The notes below the pieces were generated by a model. It was given only the letters and a program-made list of their open reading frames with translations, made no database searches and was not told the DNA's origin. From an uncultured Alphaproteobacteria bacterium (lineage in GTDB: Bacteria; Pseudomonadota; Alphaproteobacteria; HIMB59; GCA-002718135), in the NCBI GenBank assembly GCA_902635455.1, contig CACPNW010000004.1:20488-84487 (forward strand): 64,000 nucleotides of DNA, given 5' to 3'. The translations under genes and the position numbers were made by a program. Of this stretch, positions 1 through 9,030 are shown one piece after another. The stretch's first letter is position 1; every line of letters starts with the position of its first letter.

Positions 1-417
1 TAATTGAGTTAAAAAAATAGAAGATTTTTTAATACTATCAGTTGCTTTATCTATATCACTAATTTGCAATTCTCCTGCTGCACCAGGAACAACATTAATT
101 GAGTTAGCTCCTGAATTTTTATTAACTAATATTCCAGCCGCTCCTGTAGAATGTTCTTTTGATATAATAACATTAGAATAATCAACTTCTGATTCATCAT
201 AAATTTTTTTAGCCATTGATCCAAAATGATCATCACCAATTTTTGAAATAAAATATGTTTTTGCACCAGCCTTTGCTGCAGCTACTGCCTGGTTAGATCC
301 TTTACCCCCAGGACCAATAATATATTTTTTTCCTATAATTGTTTCTCCTTCACTTGGAATTTTTTCACCAAAAAAAGCTAAGTCAGCAACAAAAATGCCT
401 AGAACTGAAATAGACAT
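1..417 (-). CDS. rbsK: Ribokinase (PfkB family), N-terminal part, cut by window edge
   Basis: Reading the minus strand from an ATG at 417 gives 139 codons open to base 1, so the gene continues outside the window. The protein starts MSISVLGIFVADLAFFGEK and then carries the PfkB-type motif GPGGKGSNQAVAAAKAG near residues 40-56 and KIGDDHFG shortly after, which bind sugar and shape the active site in ribokinases. The family phosphorylates ribose or deoxyribose with ATP in the cytoplasm. It lies 8 bp after a RbsD/FucU mutarotase and after deoC and an aldehyde dehydrogenase, so a pentose or nucleoside-sugar substrate is likely. The ATP-binding C-terminal half is not visible, so another PfkB sugar kinase cannot be excluded. 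Confidence 0.88.
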   Translation of the reverse strand, partial: MSISVLGIFVADLAFFGEKIPSEGETIIGKKYIIGPGGKGSNQAVAAAKAGAKTYFISKIGDDHFGSMAKKIYDESEVDYSNVIISKEHSTGAAGILVNKNSGANSINVVPGAAGELQISDIDKATDSIKKSSIFLTQL

Positions 418-425
418 AAAATCAT

Positions 426-884
426 TTATTTTTCTTGTAACCAAACTGATCCGTCTGGTTTAAGAACTCCTTTTGTTAAAATAAAATTACAATAAGGCCT
501 TCTTTCACTAGTTGTAATTACAGCATATACTTTTTTAGTTTCTTGGTAAAACTGCTGACGCTCTATTGATCCTACCGTCCAATGATCCCCCGATACTTCT
601 TTGATAACATCAATAACTTCTTTATTTACATCATTAATTTCATCTGGAGCATTATCTACTTCCATTCGATGAATAGGAGCCGGAACAAAACTATCAAGAG
701 GAAATACTGAAAGTACAGAGCGCATTACTGTTGGCATATCCAATCCATCAAGTCTATGAATTCTATTATTATTAGAATGAGCTGGAAAGTTAATATCGCT
801 TATTAATACCCTATCTCCATGTCCCATTTCTCGAAGTGTCTTCAAGATATCTGGACTTAAATTTTGATCAATATTTATTAACAT
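426..884 (-). CDS. RbsD/FucU family sugar mutarotase
   Basis: The 152-residue product has the family hallmarks: GHGDRVLISDINFPAH near residues 22-37, with the His and Asp of the mutarotase site, and a C-terminal YCNFILTKGVLKPDG region like the end of FucU/RbsD. These enzymes interconvert ring forms or anomers of free sugars such as ribose or fucose, supplying the form used by a kinase. The length matches FucU (about 140-150) rather than the shorter RbsD. The gene sits between the aldehyde dehydrogenase and ribokinase genes on the same strand with 8-14 bp gaps, so it is probably cotranscribed. The exact sugar cannot be read from sequence. Confidence 0.85.
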   Translation of the reverse strand: MLINIDQNLSPDILKTLREMGHGDRVLISDINFPAHSNNNRIHRLDGLDMPTVMRSVLSVFPLDSFVPAPIHRMEVDNAPDEINDVNKEVIDVIKEVSGDHWTVGSIERQQFYQETKKVYAVITTSERRPYCNFILTKGVLKPDGSVWLQEK

Positions 885-898
885 GAATTAAATATAAA

Positions 899-3259
899 CT
901 ATTCCCCGTAAGGTATCCAAATATTTTTTACTTGGGTACTTTGATACAAAAACTCAGATAAAAAATCATCAGAATTACTAGACCAATCGATTTTTTTGTT
1001 TTTTGGACACCAATATCGCTTTAAATTATGAGATGTTTCCTTTATTGCTGCCGAACGCATCTTAGAATTTTCAGAAAATAACCAAATAGCATCAATATTT
1101 TCGTGTTGGGAAACAATTGTATTTAGTTCATTTTGCTTTGTTGTTAAAATATTTATGTAACCAGGCGGCACATCTGATGTATCAAAAACTTGGTACATTG
1201 AAGTAGCAATTAATGAAGTTTTTTCTGAAGGAATTATGATGTTAGTATTTCCTGTTGAAAAAATAGAAGACATAATTGTTGATAAACTCAATAGTGGCTG
1301 ATTATCATCAAGAATAGAAGCTATAACTCCTATAGGTTCTTTTACAGCAAGGGTTAATCCTTTCATAGGTGGATTGTGAATTAATCCCTCAAATTTATCA
1401 GCCATAGACGCATAGTAGAATATTCTTTCACATGATAAATCAAATTCTTTTTTTGCTTCAAATGATTTAATACCAGAAATATTCATTAATAAATTAATAA
1501 ACGTATCTTTTCTTTGTGATAAATTTTCCGCAAGATAAAATAAAATTTGAGATCTATTAAAATTATTTAATTGTTTTAAAAAAGCTTTAGATGCAACTTC
1601 TACAGTATCTCGCAAATCTTTTCTGTTTGCTCTACCAACATCACAGATAAATTTATTATTGAAAGATAAATTTGCTAAAGAGTATCCACTATCAGGTCTT
1701 TTTTGTTTGCCGCCAATATAAAGTTTCGGGGTTTGATCAATTATTGGCAATCTAACATTTTGTTTAGATTTTTTAATAATATTTTTTTTCTGATTTGGAA
1801 TTACAATATCAGTATAAGCGCGTATACCCTCACTACCACCCTCTCTACCAAATCCACTTTCTTTGTACCCTCCGAATCCACAGGAAGCATCAAATAAATT
1901 TGTTGAATTAATCCAAACAACACCTGCTTTTATTTTTGGAGCTACATCCATAGCTAAATTGATATTTTCTGACCAAACACTAGCTGCTAATCCATAAGGT
2001 GTATTATTAGCTATAGAAACAGCTTCACTTGGGGTTCTAAAAGTAAGAGAAGATAAAACAGGTCCAAATATTTCAACCTGAGCAATATAAGAGGCTGGAG
2101 ACACATTCGTGAATAAACTTGGTGGAAAAAATAAACCATCTTTAGGACATGCCCATTTCGGTTGCCATAATTTTGAACCTTCTTTTTTTCCTTTCTCAAC
2201 TATTTTTTTAATTTTTTTAAGTTGTATTGGAGCAACAATAGCCCCAATATCTATTGATTTGTCCAAAGGATTTCCAACACGAAGTTTTTCCATTCTATTT
2301 TTGAGTTTATTTATAAATTTTTTTTCAATACTTTCCTGCACTAGCAATCTTGAGCCTGCACAACAAACTTGACCTTGATTAAACCATATAGCATCAACGA
2401 CTCCTTCAACCGCACTATCTAAATCAGCATCTTCAAACACTATAAATGGAGATTTACCTCCAAGTTCCATAGTAAGTTTCTTTTCAGAGTCAGATGTATT
2501 CTGGATTATTTTTTTTCCAATTTCTGTTGAGCCAGTAAATGCTATTTTTTTAATTTCAGAATGTTGAGTAATAATTTCACCTGTTGATCCATCGCCCGTA
2601 ATGATATTAATTACTCCTGCTGGAATTCCTGCTTTATGACAAAGTTCTGCAAAAAAAATAGCTGTTAAAGATGTAAATTCAGCTGGTTTTAATACAACAG
2701 TATTACCACAAGCAATTGCTGGGGCGATTTTCCAAGAAAGCATCAACAATGGAAAATTCCAAGGGATAATTTGACCTACAACGCCTATTGGTTTTAAATC
2801 AGAATTTTTTATTTTTGAAGCCCAACCAGCATGATAATAAAAATGTCTTGCTACCAAAGGTATATCAATATCTCGAGTCTCTCTAATTGGTTTTCCATTA
2901 TCAATAGTTTCTAAAACAGCAAGAAATCTTGAATGTTTTTGAATTAATCTGGCTAGAGAATATAAGTATTTTGATCTTTTTGTTGGTGAGAGAGCCAGCC
3001 ATTTAGGCAAAGCTTTTTTTGCAGCACTAACAGCACTATTAACATCAGATTTATTAGAAATTGATAATTTATATAATTTTTTATTATTTCCAGGATTGAT
3101 GCCTTGTAATGTATTTTTTGATTTCGAGCGAACCCATTTTCCATTTATATAAAGATAGTTTGGATTATTTAACTCACTAATCCATTTGTAAACTTCCTTA
3201 CTATCCTCAGGAGATGGGCCATAAGAAATATTTTTAAAATTTTTTAATATCTTATTCAT
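899..3259 (-). CDS. Double-domain aldehyde dehydrogenase
   Basis: The 786-residue protein holds a complete ALDH domain at about 30-490: PWNFP (166-170, with the oxyanion Asn), the general base Glu265 in MELGGK, and the nucleophile Cys299 in GQVCCAG. A second ALDH-like region (about 510-786) keeps the cofactor-domain look but has no GQxC catalytic motif and is probably inactive or structural. Most ALDHs are about 480-500 residues; two-domain versions next to deoC are, as I recall, known in alphaproteobacteria. The gene begins directly after the deoC stop. Inference: it oxidises the acetaldehyde released by DeoC, to acetate or another acid, with NAD. A role with other aldehydes is possible. Confidence 0.88.
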   Translation of the reverse strand: MNKILKNFKNISYGPSPEDSKEVYKWISELNNPNYLYINGKWVRSKSKNTLQGINPGNNKKLYKLSISNKSDVNSAVSAAKKALPKWLALSPTKRSKYLYSLARLIQKHSRFLAVLETIDNGKPIRETRDIDIPLVARHFYYHAGWASKIKNSDLKPIGVVGQIIPWNFPLLMLSWKIAPAIACGNTVVLKPAEFTSLTAIFFAELCHKAGIPAGVINIITGDGSTGEIITQHSEIKKIAFTGSTEIGKKIIQNTSDSEKKLTMELGGKSPFIVFEDADLDSAVEGVVDAIWFNQGQVCCAGSRLLVQESIEKKFINKLKNRMEKLRVGNPLDKSIDIGAIVAPIQLKKIKKIVEKGKKEGSKLWQPKWACPKDGLFFPPSLFTNVSPASYIAQVEIFGPVLSSLTFRTPSEAVSIANNTPYGLAASVWSENINLAMDVAPKIKAGVVWINSTNLFDASCGFGGYKESGFGREGGSEGIRAYTDIVIPNQKKNIIKKSKQNVRLPIIDQTPKLYIGGKQKRPDSGYSLANLSFNNKFICDVGRANRKDLRDTVEVASKAFLKQLNNFNRSQILFYLAENLSQRKDTFINLLMNISGIKSFEAKKEFDLSCERIFYYASMADKFEGLIHNPPMKGLTLAVKEPIGVIASILDDNQPLLSLSTIMSSIFSTGNTNIIIPSEKTSLIATSMYQVFDTSDVPPGYINILTTKQNELNTIVSQHENIDAIWLFSENSKMRSAAIKETSHNLKRYWCPKNKKIDWSSNSDDFLSEFLYQSTQVKNIWIPYGE

Positions 3260-4183
3260 TTAACCAATCGCTAGTTTTTCTCTATTAGCATATCTTCCTA
3301 CTGCAAAGTGATATAATTGCCTCTCTATATCAATAAGTAAACTGGATGCACCAATTCTTAACAATTTAGGATTAATCCATTCTGTCCCTAATTCTTCTAT
3401 AACAAGTATAAGAAATTCTATTACTGATTTAGCTGTTGATATACCTCCTGCAGGTTTAAATCCAATTTTTTTATTAGTTAACTCATGAAACTCTCTAATC
3501 ATCCTCAGCATTACTAAACTATTATTTAGGTTAGCATTAGTGCTTTCTTTTCCAGTAGAAGTTTTAATAAAATCTGCTCCAGCCATCATACACACTAAAG
3601 AAGCTTTAGCTACATTGCGCATCGTTTCTAAATCTCCAACACCAAGTATAGCTTTTACGTGTTTCTTTCCAGCTGCTTTTTTGAACGATCTAACCTCATC
3701 ATAAAGCTTCTTCCAATGATTTTGTAATACAAAACCTCTGTTAATAACAATATCAATTTCATCTGCACCATTATTTATTGATTCAATAATTTCTTGTTTT
3801 CTAGTCTTAAAAGATGACAATCCTGCAGGAAAGCCAGTTGATACTGCGGCAATTGGGATTTCTTTTTTTAAATAACTATTACATTCTTTAATAAGATGAT
3901 GATAAACACAAACAGCAGCTACCTTTATTGGCTCCCTGAGTCCAAGTAATTTTTTTAACTCTAAGGATATAGGATTAACAGCTTTTTCACAAAGTCGATC
4001 TACCTTTCCATAGGTATCATCTCCACTTAATGTAGTTAAATCAATTAAAGTAATTGCTTTAAGAAGCCACGCTGCTTGATATTCTTTTTTTACTGACCTT
4101 CTTTTTGTTAAAGTAGTGGTTCTTCTTTGAACAGCACTAAGGTTAACTTTAACATTATTTACCCAATCCAAATCAAGCTTCAT
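3260..4183 (-). CDS. deoC: Deoxyribose-phosphate aldolase
   Basis: DeoC cleaves 2-deoxyribose 5-phosphate to glyceraldehyde 3-phosphate and acetaldehyde in nucleoside salvage. The 307-residue protein has the class I aldolase core: GADEIDIVIN (139-148), the Schiff-base Lys207 in DFIKTSTG and the proton-relay Lys243 in GFKPAGG. It is longer than the E. coli enzyme (259) because of an N-terminal extension of about 40 mostly basic residues, as in other long-form DeoC proteins. It is followed with no gap by an aldehyde dehydrogenase, then the mutarotase and ribokinase genes, and is preceded 8 bp upstream by gpsA. All look like one minus-strand operon. Confidence 0.94.
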   Translation of the reverse strand: MKLDLDWVNNVKVNLSAVQRRTTTLTKRRSVKKEYQAAWLLKAITLIDLTTLSGDDTYGKVDRLCEKAVNPISLELKKLLGLREPIKVAAVCVYHHLIKECNSYLKKEIPIAAVSTGFPAGLSSFKTRKQEIIESINNGADEIDIVINRGFVLQNHWKKLYDEVRSFKKAAGKKHVKAILGVGDLETMRNVAKASLVCMMAGADFIKTSTGKESTNANLNNSLVMLRMIREFHELTNKKIGFKPAGGISTAKSVIEFLILVIEELGTEWINPKLLRIGASSLLIDIERQLYHFAVGRYANREKLAIG

Positions 4184-4191
4184 AATAATAT

Positions 4192-5169
4192 TTATATTTT
4201 TTCTTCAGTTAAAGGTCTACTTAATAATTCTTCAATTTCTTTTTCAATATTGTGATGGTTATGCAAAATATTGTAAACTGATTTCATAATTGGCATATTA
4301 ATTGAATTTTTTTCAGAAATAATATTAACTGCTTTAACAGTATAATATCCTTCAGTAATTTGTTGTGATTTTAAAATATCAATATAATTTTCAGGCTTGG
4401 TGTTTGCAATTTTTATTCCAAACTCGGTGTTTCTAGATTTAGATGAGTTACATGTCAAAATTAAATCTCCTAAACCCGATAAGCCAAATAAAGTTTCTTT
4501 TTTTGCTCGAAAATAATCTGCAAATCTTGTAATCTCTACAAAAGATCTTGTGATTAGAGCACTTCTTGCATTTTCTCCCAAGTTTAATCCATCAGATATA
4601 CCGGCAGCTATTGCATAAATATTCTTTAATGCGCCTCCTATCTGGCAGCCTACTACATCATCAGTAAAATACATTCTAAATCTTTTATTTTTTAATAAAG
4701 TAGATATAGATCTATAAGTTTTATTATTATCTCCAGCAAATGTTACAGCTGTAGGCAAATTTTGTGCAACTTCATCAGAAAAACATGGACCAGATAATAT
4801 ATTTATAGATTTATAATTGGTGAGACTTCTGATTATATCTGATAACAATAAAGTACTTTCAATTTCAATACCTTTTGAAGCAATAATATAATTTGATTTA
4901 TTATTCTTAAAATGTTGACTTTCAAAGACTGATCTTATTTCTTGAGATGGTAGTGCGATAAAAATAAATTCTTTTTTTGATATTTCTTCTAGATTATTTG
5001 TAGCTTGGACATTTTTATTTAAAACTGCATATTTTAGTTTGGGATTAAAATGATGATCATTTATTGAGTCTACAACCTTTTGATCTCTTGCATATATTAA
5101 TACCTCTTTATCACTAAAGAGCTTAGCTAAAGCAGTGCCCCAAACACCTCCTCCAATTATACCAATCAT
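4192..5169 (-). CDS. gpsA: NAD(P)-dependent glycerol-3-phosphate dehydrogenase
   Basis: GpsA reduces dihydroxyacetone phosphate to sn-glycerol 3-phosphate, the backbone for phospholipids. The 325-residue protein starts with the Rossmann motif GIIGGGVWGTALA (residues 3-15), has the GALKNIYAIAAGISDG region (about 179-194) with the catalytic Lys, and the C-terminal LSGLGDLILTC motif (about 229-239). Length is normal for the family (about 330). It is the first gene of a minus-strand set with deoC and the aldehyde dehydrogenase, and is divergent from livK. The link to deoC may only reflect compact packing, although both pathways meet at triose phosphates. Confidence 0.95.
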   Translation of the reverse strand: MIGIIGGGVWGTALAKLFSDKEVLIYARDQKVVDSINDHHFNPKLKYAVLNKNVQATNNLEEISKKEFIFIALPSQEIRSVFESQHFKNNKSNYIIASKGIEIESTLLLSDIIRSLTNYKSINILSGPCFSDEVAQNLPTAVTFAGDNNKTYRSISTLLKNKRFRMYFTDDVVGCQIGGALKNIYAIAAGISDGLNLGENARSALITRSFVEITRFADYFRAKKETLFGLSGLGDLILTCNSSKSRNTEFGIKIANTKPENYIDILKSQQITEGYYTVKAVNIISEKNSINMPIMKSVYNILHNHHNIEKEIEELLSRPLTEEKI

Positions 5170-5326
5170 ATCGAATCTTTTATAGTTTTATCCTTTTTAT
5201 TGGAATTTGTTGCAAAAAACTGCATTTATTAGCTAAATTTGTGGTTTTTTTAACAAATGGAATTATTGATCACTGTACCTTGAATATGATTTGATTTATA
5301 GGAAACATATAATTCTTGGAGGAAAT
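5170..5326. promoter_or_regulatory. Divergent gpsA/livK upstream region with livK Shine-Dalgarno site
   Basis: This 157-bp AT-rich gap separates the divergent starts of gpsA and livK, so promoters for both must lie here. A clear Shine-Dalgarno sequence, TTGGAGGAAAT, ends just before the livK ATG at 5327 and decides that start over an upstream TTG at 5291. TATAAT occurs at about 5308-5313, but no well-spaced -35 box is convincing, so I do not call exact promoters. Confidence 0.5.
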
Positions 5327-6508
5327 ATGAAAAAATTACTTCTAGCAGCTATCATAAGCTTGTCATCAATTACGACAGCTGCGTTAGCTGAAGTTAAAGT
5401 AGGTATTATACTTGGTTTCACTGGACCAATTGAATCTTTAACACCTGCTATGAGAGATGGAGCTAGATTAGCTTTCTTAGAAGCTTCTAACTCTGGAAAT
5501 TTACTTGGTGGTGAAAGTATTACAATATTAGAGGGCGATTCAACTTGTGTTGACTCTGCTGCTGCAACTGCTGCTGCTGAAGATTTAGTAGCAAACGGTG
5601 TATCTGCAATTATGGGTGCTGATTGTTCTGGAGTTACTGGTGCAATTAATGCAAACGTTGCTGTTCCTAATGGCGTACTGATGGTATCTCCATCTGCTAC
5701 TTCACCTGGTTTAAGTAAAATTGCTGACAACGGAACATTTTGGAGAACAGCTCCTTCCGATGCAATGGGTGGTAAAGTGCTAGCTAATTTAGCTCTTAGT
5801 AGAGGTGTTAACAGTATAGCTATCACTTATACAAATAACGATTATGGTAAAGGTCTTGCTGATGTTTTTGAAGCAGCATTTACATCTGGTGGTGGCGAAG
5901 TAACTGCTGTTGCTTCTCATGAAGACGGAAAAGCTGATTATTCATCAGAAGTTGGAGTTTTAGCTTCAGCTGGTGGAGACGCTTTATTAGTAATTGGATA
6001 TCTTGATCAAGGTGGTAAAGGGATGATTGAAGCTTCCCTTGACTCAGGAGCTTTTGATTTATTTGTTTTATCAGATGGTATGATTGGTCAATCAATAGTT
6101 GATGCTATTGGTAGTGATCTTGAAGGCTCTTTTGGTTCTATGCCTGGAGCTATTTCAAAAGGTTCTGCTAAATTTGGCGAACTAGCATCTAGCAATGGTA
6201 TGGATGGAAGTGCTCCTTATGTTGGAGAATCTTATGATGCTGCTGCACTTATTGCACTTGCAATACAAGCTGGTGGATCAGCTGATAGACAATCTATTCT
6301 TTCTAATATTAGCAAAGTATCTAATGCACCTGGAATTAAAATTATGCCAGGTCAATTATCATACGGGCTGCAAATGTTAGCTGAAGGTAAAGATATAGAT
6401 TACCAAGGTGCAACTGATGTAGAATTTAATGCATTTGGTGATGCTGCTGGTGCATTCAAGGAACTTGAAGTTTCTGGTGGCACTTTTGTAACAATAGGTG
6501 CGTTATAA
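5327..6508 (+). CDS. livK: Branched-chain amino acid ABC transporter, periplasmic binding protein
   Basis: The 393-residue product starts with a signal peptide (MKKLLLAAIISLSSITTAALA) with cleavage expected after ALA, followed by VKVGIILGFTGP, the usual opening of type 1 periplasmic binding proteins of the Leu/Ile/Val family. It would capture amino acids or related small ligands in the periplasm and pass them to LivHMGF. The ATG at 5327 fits the strong Shine-Dalgarno site and the signal peptide; a longer reading from 5291 would spoil the signal peptide. The gene stands alone on the plus strand, tail to tail with livM, and ends in its own terminator, so it can be expressed far more strongly than the permease genes. 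Ligand specificity is unknown. Confidence 0.92.
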   Translation: MKKLLLAAIISLSSITTAALAEVKVGIILGFTGPIESLTPAMRDGARLAFLEASNSGNLLGGESITILEGDSTCVDSAAATAAAEDLVANGVSAIMGADCSGVTGAINANVAVPNGVLMVSPSATSPGLSKIADNGTFWRTAPSDAMGGKVLANLALSRGVNSIAITYTNNDYGKGLADVFEAAFTSGGGEVTAVASHEDGKADYSSEVGVLASAGGDALLVIGYLDQGGKGMIEASLDSGAFDLFVLSDGMIGQSIVDAIGSDLEGSFGSMPGAISKGSAKFGELASSNGMDGSAPYVGESYDAAALIALAIQAGGSADRQSILSNISKVSNAPGIKIMPGQLSYGLQMLAEGKDIDYQGATDVEFNAFGDAAGAFKELEVSGGTFVTIGAL

Positions 6509-6535
6509 TATTATTTACTACATAATTTAATTCTT

Positions 6536-6565
6536 AAAACCCAGCTTTTAAAGCTGGGTTTTTTT
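6536..6565 (+). terminator. Rho-independent terminator after livK
   Basis: AAACCCAGC and GCTGGGTTT form a GC-containing stem around a short T/A loop, followed by a run of seven T (6559-6565). It lies 27 bp after the livK stop. On the other strand the same stem is followed by TTTT, so it may also stop transcripts coming from the convergent livM. Confidence 0.9.
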
Positions 6566-6645
6566 ATGACTAAAAAGAACTCGATGTGTAATATGAGCTG
6601 CAAAAAAAATTCTAAAAAAAATAAAAATTTAAAGTTGAATTTTTT

Positions 6646-8016
6646 TTACGAATGCCTGACTTTCTCTGGAATAATTCCTTTAGGCCGGTATCTTAAGATC
6701 AGTAATAAGACCATACCCATTAACAAATATCTGAAATAAGGAACACTATCTAATAAATGTAAACGAATGGCATTTTGAGGGTCTAATCCTGAAGTAAATA
6801 AATTAATTAAAAATGTTGTCAAAGGTGCTACTTCGATCCACGCAAACCAAATGACAAATCCTCCAAAGATAGCCCCTAGATTATTCCCACTTCCTCCAAC
6901 TATTACCATGATCCAAATAATAAATGTAAAACGAAGTGGTCTATAACTAGAAGGGGTGAACAAGCCATCTAACGTTACAAGCATCGCCCCTGCTACACCA
7001 ACTATCGCTGCCCCTATAACAAAAATGATTAAGTGTTGCTTCACAATATCTTTTCCCATCGCATTTGCAGAGACTTCATTATCGCGAATTGCGCGCATCA
7101 TGCGACCCCAGGGAGAAATTTGTGCTTTATTGGCAAAATAATAAATTACAATCATGACAGTAAAAAATAATATCGCATAATTCAGCTTCACAAATAAACT
7201 GGAACTATCAATTATTAATTTATTCAGTATTTCTTGTTTTTGATTAGCATCTATTATTTGATTAAGTTTTGATGAGTTAAACCACATAACCATATTAATA
7301 AACCAATCAGAGGTTTGTAAATTAATTTCATAAGGCACAGGTCTTTTAAGACCAATCACGTTTTTAACTCCTCTGGATAACCACTCTTCATGTTTGAGAA
7401 CACTGACAACAATCTCAGAGATACCAAGTGTAACGATTGCTAAATAATCTGAGCGTAATCCAAGGGCTACTTTTCCAATAACAAAAGCAACGCCCCCAGC
7501 AAAGATACCTCCTACTACCCAGGAAAAGATGATAGGTAAATTAGCACCACCCAAAAATCCTGCTAAAGCTGGATCAACTTCTTCAATTCTAACTGTTGCA
7601 TTAAGGAAAAAATATCTAATGATAATTAAACCAAAGAAAATTACTAAACCATTTAACCAATATTTATGGGATTTTTTTTCTACTAATTTGGTAATAAAAT
7701 ATACAACTGTTACTAATGCTACTAATAAAATAAAACTAATTCCAAGCCCTGATCCACCAACGTGCCATGCTTCTTTTACAGGAGGATACGATACTAATAC
7801 TGCCGCTAAACCTCCCATCGCTAAAAATCCCATCACACCAAAATTAATGACACCCGCATATCCCCATGAAATATTAACACCCATGGTCATGATAGCAGAT
7901 ATGATGCACATATTCAGAATAACTAAACTAACTGACCATCCTTGAATAAAACCTACTAAAATAAATAAGAACACCATGATGGATATTGCTGTCCACTCGT
8001 ATTTATCAAATTTCAT
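6646..8016 (-). CDS. livM: Branched-chain amino acid ABC transporter permease LivM
   Basis: The 456-residue membrane protein has about ten hydrophobic segments and the LivM-type regions GVNISWGYAGVINFG (N-terminal third) and GRMMRAIRDNEVSANAMGKD (about residues 304-323), the loop that contacts the ATPase. With LivH it forms the inner-membrane channel. It is longer than E. coli LivM (425) because of an added hydrophobic and charged stretch near residues 110-150. Its start overlaps the livH stop by one base (TAATG), implying coupled translation. Parts of this gene are clearly less AT-rich than the neighbours (28 G/C in the 60 bases from 7081). Confidence 0.92.
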   Translation of the reverse strand: MKFDKYEWTAISIMVFLFILVGFIQGWSVSLVILNMCIISAIMTMGVNISWGYAGVINFGVMGFLAMGGLAAVLVSYPPVKEAWHVGGSGLGISFILLVALVTVVYFITKLVEKKSHKYWLNGLVIFFGLIIIRYFFLNATVRIEEVDPALAGFLGGANLPIIFSWVVGGIFAGGVAFVIGKVALGLRSDYLAIVTLGISEIVVSVLKHEEWLSRGVKNVIGLKRPVPYEINLQTSDWFINMVMWFNSSKLNQIIDANQKQEILNKLIIDSSSLFVKLNYAILFFTVMIVIYYFANKAQISPWGRMMRAIRDNEVSANAMGKDIVKQHLIIFVIGAAIVGVAGAMLVTLDGLFTPSSYRPLRFTFIIWIMVIVGGSGNNLGAIFGGFVIWFAWIEVAPLTTFLINLFTSGLDPQNAIRLHLLDSVPYFRYLLMGMVLLLILRYRPKGIIPEKVRHS

Positions 8017-9029
8017 TATAATACCTTTCCTCTAAAAATACCGGAGGGTCTGATTAAAAGCACTATCACAAGAATAGTAAAAGAGACGGCGAATTTATAA
8101 TCAGTAGAAAGTAATTGCACTAGACTCGATGGCTCTAAGTTTTCTGGTAATAAATACTTAAAGAATTTTTTATACGCATAGGTGACCATGATTTCTGAAA
8201 AGGCAATCACATATCCACCAACAACTGCTCCAAAAGGACTTCCTATACCTCCTACAATTGCAGAAGCAAATATAGGTAATACAAGATTCAAATAAATGAT
8301 GGGCTGATAACTTTTATCCAAGCCGTATAATGTTCCTGCGACACAAGCTAATGTTCCCACAATTAACCACGTAATAAATACTACGCGGTCAGGATTGATG
8401 CCTGATAATAGTGCTAAATCTTCATTATCTGAGAAAGCACGCATTGATTTTCCTGTCTTCGTTTTTTGTAAAAACCAAAAAGTAAAAGTTAATAGCGCGA
8501 TAGTAATAAGAATAGTAATAACTTGAGAAGATTTTAAGGCTAGCCCCTCATTAAATCCTGTTATTTCTTTAAAATCTCTTGCTTTAATTATAAATTTTTG
8601 ACCATCAAAAAACTTCTTATCACCAGGACCAATTATGATTCTTACTATGGCATTAATGACGAACATAACGCCAATCGAAACCATAGCCAATACAACGGGA
8701 ACACTCTTTTGTTTTCGGTAATATTTAAAAACAAATTTATCGGAGAGTAAACCAAGAACAATTGTAGCTAAAATTCCAAATGGTAATGCAATTAGTGCTG
8801 TAGGAAAAATACCTAAACCAATATTTTGTGATTGAAAAAACCATGTAAATAATATTGTAATCATGGCACCAAATGACATGAGTTCACCATGCGCAAAGTT
8901 AGCAAATCTTAATATGGCGTAAACAAATGTAACACCTAAGGCACCTAATGCTAATTGAGAGCCATAAGACAACCCTGGTATAATAACAAAATTAAGGAGA
9001 ACAACAATAGAATTAATAAAATCAACCAT
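8016..9029 (-). CDS. livH: Branched-chain amino acid ABC transporter permease LivH
   Basis: The 337-residue membrane protein has the LivH features GALGVTFVYAILRFANFAHG near residues 28-47 and GKSMRAFSDNEDLALLSGI near 192-210, the loop that couples to the ATPase. A good Shine-Dalgarno AGGAGG lies just before the ATG and overlaps the end of livF. It is slightly longer than E. coli LivH (308). It pairs with LivM as the membrane channel for branched-chain amino acids or related amides; the substrate is inferred from family only. Confidence 0.92.
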   Translation of the reverse strand: MVDFINSIVVLLNFVIIPGLSYGSQLALGALGVTFVYAILRFANFAHGELMSFGAMITILFTWFFQSQNIGLGIFPTALIALPFGILATIVLGLLSDKFVFKYYRKQKSVPVVLAMVSIGVMFVINAIVRIIIGPGDKKFFDGQKFIIKARDFKEITGFNEGLALKSSQVITILITIALLTFTFWFLQKTKTGKSMRAFSDNEDLALLSGINPDRVVFITWLIVGTLACVAGTLYGLDKSYQPIIYLNLVLPIFASAIVGGIGSPFGAVVGGYVIAFSEIMVTYAYKKFFKYLLPENLEPSSLVQLLSTDYKFAVSFTILVIVLLIRPSGIFRGKVL

Positions 9030-9030
9030 T

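Noticed and set aside
5296..5826. 176-codon minus-strand frame inside livK
   Set aside because: It is antisense to a well-supported gene and its residues follow the livK codon pattern; it has no family features.
7529..7945. 138-codon plus-strand frame opposite livM
   Set aside because: Shadow of livM; rich in Pro, Thr and Lys as expected from reverse reading of membrane codons.
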